Below, in pieces: positions 1 to 4,614 of a DNA stretch of 6,002 nucleotides; the stretch's first letter is position 1; every line of letters starts with the position of its first letter. The position numbers and the translations under genes are program-made. Source of the DNA: Gemmatimonadota bacterium (lineage in GTDB: Bacteria; Gemmatimonadota; Gemmatimonadetes; Longimicrobiales; Gaopeijiaceae). The notes beneath the pieces were generated by a model. The model did no database searches. It saw only the letters and a program-made list of their open reading frames with translations, and had not been told where the DNA came from. Location of the stretch: contig JAUQOX010000178.1 in NCBI GenBank assembly GCA_030550695.1, positions 1 through 6,002 of the forward strand. The letters are read 5' to 3'.

Positions 1-1077
1 GATCTCACCCAGCCTCAGAAGCCCATGGGGTACAAGGACCTCATGAAGGAGGCGGAGAAGCTCTTCGACGAGGCCATCGCCCGGTGCAATACCCCCTTCA
101 CCCTGGAGTACAACTGGATGTCCGCAAATGTGGACAACCAGCTCCTGGCCCGGCTGGCCCGCACCTACAAGGCCCGCTTCATGGCTCAGGTGGCCCGGAC
201 CAAGGCGGAGCGGCAGGCGGCCAACTGGGACGCCATCATGGCCTTGATCGACCAGGGGATCACCCAGGACTTCATCATCTACATGGAGTGGGATGTGGCG
301 TGGTTCAACGGAGGGCTCTACTACAGCGGCCGGCCCGACTGGGGGAACCTGGGGAACTACATCCACGGCATGGCCGACACCTCGGGGAACTTCCAGAGGT
401 GGGTGAACCTCCCCGACGCGGACAAGAGCTACCAGTTTGCCGACGGAACCCAGTTCCTCTACATCACTCCGGACCGGCGCTATCCTCAGGGAACCACCCT
501 GGCCGAGCAGCGGGCCAATCCAGGCACCCTCTACCGGGCCACGGCCCCCACGGGGGAGAGCACCTTCGCCCGGCCCGACCGCGGCACCTGGCGTTGGAGC
601 TGGTACAAGCACGGCTTGGGTGAGAGGTATTACCGCCAGGACTGGAACCAGCCGGACGTCCGTTATCGGGAGATGCGTCTCCTGAAGGCCGAAGGGCACT
701 TCTGGAAGGGGCAGTTGGCCCAGGCCGCCGAGATCATCAACGAAACCCGCGTGCCGGCGGGCCTGAACGCCACCAATGCCGCGGGCCTGAACACCAGCTG
801 TGTGCCTAGACTGCCCAACGGCCAGTGCGGCGATCTGTGGGAGATGCTCAAATGGGAGCGCCGCCACGCCTCCATCTGGACCGGCATCGGGAACGTGAAC
901 TGGTTCTTCGACAGCCGCGGCTGGGACGACCTGTACAAGGGGACCCCCCTGCACTTCGGGATCCCCTGCCGGGAGATCCAGGTGCTCCAGATGGAGCCCT
1001 GCAAGAACTACGGTGGACCGGGTGGGGAGTTCGGGTCCAAGGGGAGCACCTACAGGTATCCCTTTGAAGGAGCCTGA
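1..1077 (+). CDS. RagB/SusD-family outer-membrane nutrient-binding protein (5' end outside window)
   Basis: The frame is open from base 1 and ends in TGA at 1075-1077, leaving 358 codons. The ATG at 25 is probably internal, because SusD-family proteins usually have 450-600 residues and an N-terminal lipoprotein signal, which is absent here. Family signs, numbered from base 1, are the C-terminal helical segment R-Y-R-E-M-R-L-L-K-A-E-G (221-232), the A-x-x-I-N-x-x-R-x-x-A-G-L motif (243-255), the W-E-R-R-H-x-x-x-W-x-G stretch (285-295) where the family has ER-E-x-x-x-E-G, and the ending G-T-P-L-H-F-G-I-P (314-322). SusD proteins sit on the outer membrane and deliver glycans or other polymers to a SusC TonB-dependent receptor; that partner would lie to the left of the window. 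Four cysteines (267, 276, 323, 334) near the C-terminus could form two disulfides. The ligand cannot be read from the sequence. Confidence 0.88.
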   Translation, partial: DLTQPQKPMGYKDLMKEAEKLFDEAIARCNTPFTLEYNWMSANVDNQLLARLARTYKARFMAQVARTKAERQAANWDAIMALIDQGITQDFIIYMEWDVAWFNGGLYYSGRPDWGNLGNYIHGMADTSGNFQRWVNLPDADKSYQFADGTQFLYITPDRRYPQGTTLAEQRANPGTLYRATAPTGESTFARPDRGTWRWSWYKHGLGERYYRQDWNQPDVRYREMRLLKAEGHFWKGQLAQAAEIINETRVPAGLNATNAAGLNTSCVPRLPNGQCGDLWEMLKWERRHASIWTGIGNVNWFFDSRGWDDLYKGTPLHFGIPCREIQVLQMEPCKNYGGPGGEFGSKGSTYRYPFEGA

Positions 1078-1100
1078 GCCCCTCGAACCGTCACCTCGAC

Positions 1101-1133
1101 GGGGGGCGCCCTCAGGCGCCCCCCCTTCTTTTT
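1101..1133 (+). terminator. Rho-independent terminator of the SusD-like gene
   Basis: A perfect 10-bp stem (GGGGGGCGCC at 1101-1110 with GGCGCCCCCC at 1115-1124) closes a CTCA tetraloop and is followed by a T-rich run, TTCTTTTT (1126-1133). It starts 24 nt after the SusD-like stop codon, so it very likely ends that transcript. Read on the other strand the same hairpin lacks a T-tract, so it would at best be a weak terminator for the leftward lipoprotein genes that converge on it. Confidence 0.9.
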
Positions 1134-1198
1134 CGGGGAGACGCGTCCGTTGCTGTGCGGGGGAAGGTCGGGAACAGAGAGACCGGGTGCCGCGGCCG

Positions 1199-1369
1199 TC
1201 AGGCGAGCTTCAGCGGAAGCTGCCGCCCCCCCTGAAAGCCGACCTTGGAGGTGTCCGGGTGGGATGGGGGTGGGGTCTCTTCCTGGGGAATGCGGGGGAC
1301 GGTCGGGCTCCTGCAGGAGCCGAGGGTCAAAAGGGCTCCCAGACAGAAGAGACGGATCCATGTCATCAT
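1199..1369 (-). CDS. Small lipoprotein, 56 aa, unknown function
   Basis: This short gene is supported by its signals. The reverse strand carries AGAAGGAGGT (1384-1375), an ideal Shine-Dalgarno, with GGAGG ending 6 nt before ATG at 1369-1367; a second ATG follows at once (1366). The product opens with a lipoprotein signal peptide: M-M-T-W-I-R, a hydrophobic core (L7 to L17), and the lipobox L-G-S-C with Cys19 as the lipidation site. The mature part is only 38 residues, proline-rich in the middle (E-E-T-P-P-P-S-H-P), and ends L-P-L-K-L-A before TGA at 1201-1199. No domain is recognisable. It lies downstream of another lipoprotein gene on the same strand (133-nt gap), so the two may be co-transcribed. 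It would be anchored in the outer or inner membrane. The start and signal are well supported; the function is unknown. Confidence 0.72.
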   Translation of the reverse strand: MMTWIRLFCLGALLTLGSCRSPTVPRIPQEETPPPSHPDTSKVGFQGGRQLPLKLA

Positions 1370-1502
1370 GGGCCACCTCCTTCTGAGTTCCTGGGCGCAG
1401 GAGACCTGTCCGAAAGGGCTCGCGCCCTCGGGGGCCGGGACCAGCCCGGAGTGCCCTACCCCTCCCGCCCTCGGGGGTTCCCCCGACCGCAGGCCGAGGG
1501 GA
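1370..1502. other. Spacer between two leftward lipoprotein genes, with hairpin
   Basis: No gene is visible here on either strand. The spacer holds the strong ribosome binding site of the small lipoprotein gene (1375-1384) and an inverted repeat at 1471-1486, TCGGGGG/CCCCCGA around a TT centre. A 12-nt direct repeat, CGCCCTCGGGGG, occurs at 1423-1434 and again at 1466-1477. No T-tract follows the hairpin in the leftward direction, so it is not a standard terminator; it could slow read-through or protect a 3' end. Confidence 0.4.
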
Positions 1503-1952
1503 CTAGCGCAAGAGGCGAAACTCGCCGCAGGCGAGAACCTTCCCTGCCTGGGATCCGGCGGTGCCCACCACCTTCACGGCATTCCGGTCTCCCTCTCGAA
1601 ACACCCCCGCCAGGGCCGTGGCGGCGGTGGCGGTTCCGTCGTCTCTGAGTCTTAGGGGCGGATACTGGGCCGCGCCCCCCCGGAGGGCCCCCGACCCCTG
1701 GCAGGTCCCTTCCTCCACACGCCATAGGTATTCCTCCCCCGGCAGTCCTCCCCTCACGAGAACCGAGACCTGGGTGCGGCCGAACTGGCTCACCGCCGCG
1801 GCCTCTCCTTCGAGGAAGTGGGGAGGCACTGGGGAAAGGGTGGCGGTCCATTGGGTGAGGAGGGTCTCCACCGGGTCGGAGCAGGCAGGGACCAGGGTAA
1901 GGAGCGCCAGGACCCCGAGGCCCTTTGTCCATGCGAAAGGGGCGTGCACCAT
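1503..1952 (-). CDS. Lipoprotein with a two-cysteine domain, unknown function
   Basis: The product is 149 aa from ATG at 1952. I prefer this start to the in-frame ATG at 1985 because it puts the lipobox cysteine at residue 24 (V-P-A-C) after Lys10 and a hydrophobic stretch (11-21); the longer start would make the leader unusually long. Neither start has a convincing Shine-Dalgarno. The mature domain has W-R-V-E-E-G-T-C (Cys84), then Y-P-P-L, a D-D-G-T-A-T-A turn, and near the end L-A-C-G-E-F (Cys142). This pattern resembles Cu/Zn-superoxide-dismutase-like or CHRD-type beta-sandwich lipoproteins, where a G-T-C and an A-C-G are joined by a disulfide, but the expected metal-binding histidines are missing. 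If the resemblance is real, it is a structural, non-enzymatic version. It is probably envelope-anchored. It sits upstream of the 56-aa lipoprotein gene on the same strand and diverges from the barrel gene at 2121. Confidence 0.75.
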   Translation of the reverse strand: MVHAPFAWTKGLGVLALLTLVPACSDPVETLLTQWTATLSPVPPHFLEGEAAAVSQFGRTQVSVLVRGGLPGEEYLWRVEEGTCQGSGALRGGAAQYPPLRLRDDGTATAATALAGVFREGDRNAVKVVGTAGSQAGKVLACGEFRLLR

Positions 1953-2120
1953 GGACCAGGGGGCTTCAAAGAGGAATCGGATCATGGAAAAACTCTAGGG
2001 GAAAAAAGGTTCCCTGGACAGGGGGGTGCAACTCGGAAAGCCTGGAGGCGTATCATACGGCAAGACACGATCGTCCTTTCCGTTCTTCCCCGGATGGTTC
2101 CCATGGCAAAGGCCAACGGA
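1953..2120. promoter_or_regulatory. Divergent intergenic region, likely promoters both ways
   Basis: This 168-nt stretch separates the leftward lipoprotein genes from the rightward barrel/plug pair and must hold the start signals of at least one. It contains the least GC-rich patch nearby (about 1985-2010 and 2051-2070). TATCATA at 2051-2057 reads as a -10-like TATCAT rightward and as TATGAT leftward. No good -35 box lies at the right distance in either direction, and the promoter consensus of this organism is unknown. A small inverted repeat, GGGAA/TTCCC, is present at 1999-2014. The promoter positions are therefore only suggestions. Confidence 0.3.
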
Positions 2121-2747
2121 ATGCGGCTTGTGGATCGGTGTGGATGGGTGGCGGTGGGAATGGCCCTCGGACCCGCTCTCCTGGGTGCCCAGGCGACGCC
2201 GGCAGGGGGGCGGGGCGGGGTTCCCTTGCGGGGCCTCGACCGGGTGCAATATGGGGTGGGCTATGTGGCGAACCCGCCGGAGATGCTGGCCGGGGTCGGC
2301 GCCTACGTGTTGTTTCCGGTTCTTGGAGGCATCGGGGTGTACGTGGATGGGAAATGGGATGTGGATACCCCGGAAGAAGACCTGGCCTTCCGGCCGGGGG
2401 TCACCCCCGCGGAGCTGGAGGCCGCGACGCCTGGGGTGCAGTACCTCAAGAGGGAGGCCTCCTGGCGGAGCCTGAACGCGGGGATCGTGCGGCCCTTCAG
2501 CCCCTGGATCATGGGATACGCGGGTGTGGGATTGGCTTCGGCAAGCTACTACCGGCTGTACGAGGAACTGGAGATGGAAGTGGGGCGGGCCATTCTGGTC
2601 CGATCTGCCCAAGACGACGAAACGCGGATCAACCTCATGGTGGGGGTCCTGTTGCGCCTCACCTCGGCGGTCACCACGCACTTGGGGCTGGAGGGGCAAC
2701 CCCGGGGGGTGACCGTGGGGGCCAGCCTCCGGCTCCCCCCCTGGTGA
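2121..2747 (+). CDS. Small outer-membrane beta-barrel-like protein, unknown function
   Basis: The product is 208 aa from ATG at 2121. In-frame ATGs also occur at 2094 and 2103. I chose 2121 because AAAGG (2108-2112) lies 8 nt upstream and the product then begins with a compact signal peptide, M-R-L-V-D-R, a hydrophobic core, and L-L-G-A-Q-A (residues 20-25) as the probable cleavage area. The mature protein alternates polar and hydrophobic residues in short segments rich in Gly and aromatics: V-Q-Y-G-V-G-Y-V-A, G-A-Y-V-L-F-P-V-L-G-G, I-M-G-Y-A-G-V-G-L-A, L-M-V-G-V-L-L-R-L. It ends V-T-V-G-A-S-L-R-L-P-P-W, an amphipathic last strand close to an aromatic C-terminus, as in outer-membrane barrels. 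About 180 mature residues would fit an 8-strand barrel of the OmpA/OmpW size. No specific family is recognised. The next gene starts 35 nt downstream, so the two are probably one operon. Confidence 0.72.
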   Translation: MRLVDRCGWVAVGMALGPALLGAQATPAGGRGGVPLRGLDRVQYGVGYVANPPEMLAGVGAYVLFPVLGGIGVYVDGKWDVDTPEEDLAFRPGVTPAELEAATPGVQYLKREASWRSLNAGIVRPFSPWIMGYAGVGLASASYYRLYEELEMEVGRAILVRSAQDDETRINLMVGVLLRLTSAVTTHLGLEGQPRGVTVGASLRLPPW

Positions 2748-2770
2748 GGGGAGCACCCCTTCCGCCCGAA

Positions 2771-2776
2771 AAGGAG
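2771..2776 (+). promoter_or_regulatory. Ribosome binding site of the plug-like lipoprotein gene
   Basis: AAGGAG lies 6 nt before the ATG at 2783. It fixes the start of that gene inside a much longer open frame that runs back to 1925 in the shadow of the upstream gene. Confidence 0.8.
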
Positions 2777-2782
2777 TCGTTC

Positions 2783-3202
2783 ATGCTAAAGTCTCTCACT
2801 CGTGCCCATTGGGTAGCCGCGGCGGCGGTGGGCTTTGCTGTAACGGCCTGTGCCACCCCGGGCCCGGGGGAAGGGAGCTCCTCCCAAAATCCGAACCTCT
2901 TGACCAGGGAAGAGATCGCCGCCTCCGACGCCACGAATCTGTACGATGTGATCGCCCGCCTCCGTCCCCGCTGGCTGCAGGTCCGCTCCCAGCGGAGCTT
3001 CAGCATGCCGACGGAGATTGCCGTTCTGCAGAACGAGCTGTATCTGGGCAACGTCGAGGTCCTGAAGCAGATGACCCTGGATGTGGCCTACCGCATCGAG
3101 TACTACGAGGGGGCCCGGGCGGCGACGGCTTTCCCGGCCCTCATGACGGGCAGGCATATCGAGGGGGCCATCGTGGTGCGGACGCGAGAGGGGAGGGAAT
3201 GA
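2783..3202 (+). CDS. Lipoprotein with TonB-receptor plug-like domain
   Basis: The product is 139 aa. The signal peptide has Lys3 and Arg7, a hydrophobic Ala/Val stretch (11-20) and the lipobox V-T-A-C with Cys23. After a Gly/Ser/Asn linker comes L-T-R-E-E-I-A-A-S-D-A-T-N-L-Y-D-V-I-A-R-L-R-P-R-W-L (40-65), then L-Y-L-G-N at 86-90 in the position of the usual Y-V-D-G, a V-A-Y-R-I-E-Y-Y segment (101-108), and the ending I-E-G-A-I-V-V-R-T-R-E-G (126-137). This matches the order of elements in the plug domain of TonB-dependent receptors, and short lipoproteins of this design recur in Gemmatimonadota. There is no barrel, so it cannot be a receptor alone; a surface or periplasmic binding role is possible but unproven. 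It is probably co-transcribed with the barrel-like gene before it and converges with another plug-domain gene 21 nt away. Confidence 0.82.
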   Translation: MLKSLTRAHWVAAAAVGFAVTACATPGPGEGSSSQNPNLLTREEIAASDATNLYDVIARLRPRWLQVRSQRSFSMPTEIAVLQNELYLGNVEVLKQMTLDVAYRIEYYEGARAATAFPALMTGRHIEGAIVVRTREGRE

Positions 3203-3223
3203 GGGAAGGGGGGAGAGGCGGTC

Positions 3224-4012
3224 CTATCCTCCCCGACGGGTCCAGATGGCGATGACGCCGCATTCGGCATCGGGATTCAGGAACTCAGGCGGCACGGTGG
3301 CGAGGCCGGCGTAGAGTTCGATCCCCTCCACGGCGGCGGGCACCACCAGGTCGTCAATGCGGATATCCGGGGCAACCCATCCTGCGGGGGTCATCCGCCC
3401 CCGGTTGATCAGGAATCCGTCCACCCAGATCTGGGCAGTGCACAGCTTGCCCGTGGCGCGTGCGAAGCGCACCATGGGGCGGGTGCCGTACCCCGAAGCG
3501 ACCACCTCCAGACCAGGGACCTCCCGGAGCATGTCCGAGATCAGGAGGGGTTTCCGGGCCATGATCTGCTCCCGGGTAATGTAGATCCCCAGCCCTTGTT
3601 GGACGCGTCGCCGAAACCCCTCGTGGAGCGCGTTTTCCGGCCTGGGAGACCAGGCGATGACCTCCAACGGGGCCAGCAGGATGGCCTCGGGATCCAGCCG
3701 CATCTCCACCTGGAAGAACTTGCGGACGTCGAAATAGAGGAGGGGCGACGTATTGGGCTGGTACCCCATCCTCTCCACCCGCAGGCGGACGGCTTTGGCG
3801 TTACGGACCTGGAACTCGAAGGTTCCGTCGTCCGGTGTCACCGTCCGACCTAGGACCGCCCCGTCTCGGTCCAGCAGGGTCACCCTGGCCTCGGCCAGGG
3901 GGGATTCCGTGAGGTCGTCCACCACCCGTCCCACGATGCGCACCTGGGCCCCCAGGAACCCGGGGGCGAGCCCCAGGGAGGACCACAGGAGGAGGAGAAC
4001 ACGAAAACGCAT
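3224..4012 (-). CDS. Secreted carboxypeptidase-regulatory-like plus TonB plug-like domain protein
   Basis: The product is 262 aa. The start at ATG 4012 gives a classic signal peptide, M-R-F-R followed by a Leu-rich core, with probable cleavage in L-G-A-Q (20-23). No Shine-Dalgarno is visible, and a hairpin sits just upstream. Residues 25-107 form a carboxypeptidase regulatory-like beta-sandwich: I-V-G-R-V-V-D, S-P-L-A-E-A-R-V-T-L, the turn D-D-G-T-F-E-F, and V-E-R-M-G-Y-Q. Residues about 145-262 are plug-like: I-T-R-E-Q-I, L-I-S-D-M-L-R-E-V-P-G-L-E-V, C-T-A-Q-I-W-V-D-G (191-199), V-E-G-I-E-L-Y-A-G (228-236), and E-C-G-V-I-A-I-W-T-R-R-G at the end. This is the N-terminal architecture of SusC-like receptors without the barrel. 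Stand-alone forms are common in Gemmatimonadota. Cys191 and Cys251 are well placed for a disulfide. The substrate is unknown. Confidence 0.88.
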   Translation of the reverse strand: MRFRVLLLLWSSLGLAPGFLGAQVRIVGRVVDDLTESPLAEARVTLLDRDGAVLGRTVTPDDGTFEFQVRNAKAVRLRVERMGYQPNTSPLLYFDVRKFFQVEMRLDPEAILLAPLEVIAWSPRPENALHEGFRRRVQQGLGIYITREQIMARKPLLISDMLREVPGLEVVASGYGTRPMVRFARATGKLCTAQIWVDGFLINRGRMTPAGWVAPDIRIDDLVVPAAVEGIELYAGLATVPPEFLNPDAECGVIAIWTRRGG

Positions 4013-4016
4013 GGTT

Positions 4017-4094
4017 GTCCGGGGAAGGGGTTCAAAGCCCCATACCCCGGAGAACGTCCGGGGTTCGCAGGGGGGTTCAAGGGCGGCCCCTTGA
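4017..4094. repeat. Repeat- and hairpin-rich leader between divergent genes
   Basis: Short direct repeats are packed upstream of the leftward gene. GTCCGGGG occurs at 4017-4024 and 4056-4063, GGGGTTCAA at 4027-4035 and 4072-4080, and GGGGTTC also at 4060-4066. Two hairpins overlap them. The first is 4019-4050: CCGGGG pairs with CCCCGG, then after an AA/ATA internal loop GGGG pairs with CCCC around a 7-nt loop. The second is 4077-4094, with TCAAGGG pairing CCCTTGA around CGGC. The first ends only 6 nt from the start codon of the 3224-4012 gene, so in that transcript it would cover the ribosome entry site. Neither hairpin has a T-tract. Function is inferred only. Confidence 0.5.
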
Positions 4095-4202
4095 CCGGGG
4101 GGAGGGCGGCTTCCACTGTTGCCTTCTTGGGAAAGGAAGCGAGGGAGGGACGGGGATGCCCTCCCCTTCGGCCGTTTCGGTCCCGTGCTGGGAGATGGGG
4201 AG
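4095..4202 (+). promoter_or_regulatory. Upstream region of the cupin gene with its ribosome binding site
   Basis: The stretch from the hairpin to the cupin start contains no gene I can support. GGGAG at 4190-4194 lies 8 nt before the ATG at 4203 and is the likely ribosome binding site. TTGACC at 4091-4096 resembles a -35 box but overlaps the 4077-4094 hairpin, and no matching -10 box is found 16-18 nt downstream. A promoter must lie somewhere between the divergent genes, but I cannot place it. Confidence 0.35.
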
Positions 4203-4562
4203 ATGAAAGAGGAACCGCGGCGGGTGGAGAAGCCCTGGGGCTACGAGCTGATCTGGGCGCACACGCCTCAGTACGTCGGAAAGGTCCTGTTCATCCGGGC
4301 AGGTGAATCCCTTTCCCTGCAGTACCACGAGGTCAAGGACGAGACCCTCTACCTCTTGGACGGGGAGATGCGTTTCTGGGCCGGCCCCTCGGAAGACGCC
4401 CTGCAAGAGGTTCCCCTTCGGGCGGGTGACGCTTTTCGGGTCCCCCCCCGAACGCTCCATCGCATGGAGGCCACGACGGACTGCCGTGTCCTGGAGGCTT
4501 CCACCCCCCATCTGGACGATGTGGTCCGGGTCAGGGACCGTTACGGGAGAGCCCCGTCGTGA
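4203..4562 (+). CDS. Small cupin protein, mannose-6-phosphate isomerase type II-like
   Basis: The product is 119 aa and has no signal peptide, so it is probably cytoplasmic. The start ATG at 4203 has GGGAG 8 nt upstream. It opens with V-E-K-P-W-G-Y-E-L-I-W (8-18), as in the cupin domain of type II phosphomannose isomerases and GDP-mannose pyrophosphorylases. Cupin motif 1 is G-E-S-L-S-L-Q-Y-H-E-V-K-D-E-T followed by L-L-D-G (34-54). His42 and Glu47 are candidate metal ligands, but the usual second histidine of the H-x-H is absent. Motif 2 is G-D-A-F-R-V-P-P-R-T-L-H-R (75-87), giving His86. The C-terminus, S-T-P-H-L-D-D-V-V-R-V-R-D-R-Y-G-R, is also typical of this small group. A metal-dependent sugar isomerase or sugar-binding role is inferred from similarity; the substrate is unknown. 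The gene precedes the metallopeptidase gene by 52 nt and may be in its operon. Confidence 0.85.
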   Translation: MKEEPRRVEKPWGYELIWAHTPQYVGKVLFIRAGESLSLQYHEVKDETLYLLDGEMRFWAGPSEDALQEVPLRAGDAFRVPPRTLHRMEATTDCRVLEASTPHLDDVVRVRDRYGRAPS

Positions 4563-4614
4563 GGGGCGGGAAAGGACCGACGGGGCGGCGCCTGGGTCGA
4601 GGGGGGCCGGAAGG

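Noticed and set aside
1013..1648. A 211-codon forward frame after the SusD-like gene
   Set aside because: It runs through the terminator hairpin and over two leftward lipoprotein genes, has no ribosome binding site, and encodes low-complexity Gly/Pro/Arg sequence.
1456..1932. A second reverse-strand frame over the 1503-1952 lipoprotein gene
   Set aside because: Its product is an Arg/Gly/Pro-rich string typical of an out-of-frame translation; the alternative frame has a lipobox and a patterned domain.
1953..1985. A longer N-terminus for the 1503-1952 lipoprotein from the ATG at 1985
   Set aside because: It would place the lipobox cysteine at residue 35 and has no ribosome binding site; the shorter start gives a normal signal length.
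1995..2756. A 253-codon open frame on the reverse strand
   Set aside because: It opposes the barrel-like gene. Its product is His/Pro/Arg-rich with no signal or motif, while the forward frame has a signal peptide and barrel-like strands.
3203..3238. A possible terminator between the convergent plug genes (GGGGAG with CTCCCC)
   Set aside because: The stem has mismatches beyond the first few pairs and no T-tract follows on either strand.
4091..4120. A sigma-70-like promoter with TTGACC as -35
   Set aside because: No acceptable -10 box lies 16-18 nt downstream, and TTGACC overlaps a hairpin arm.
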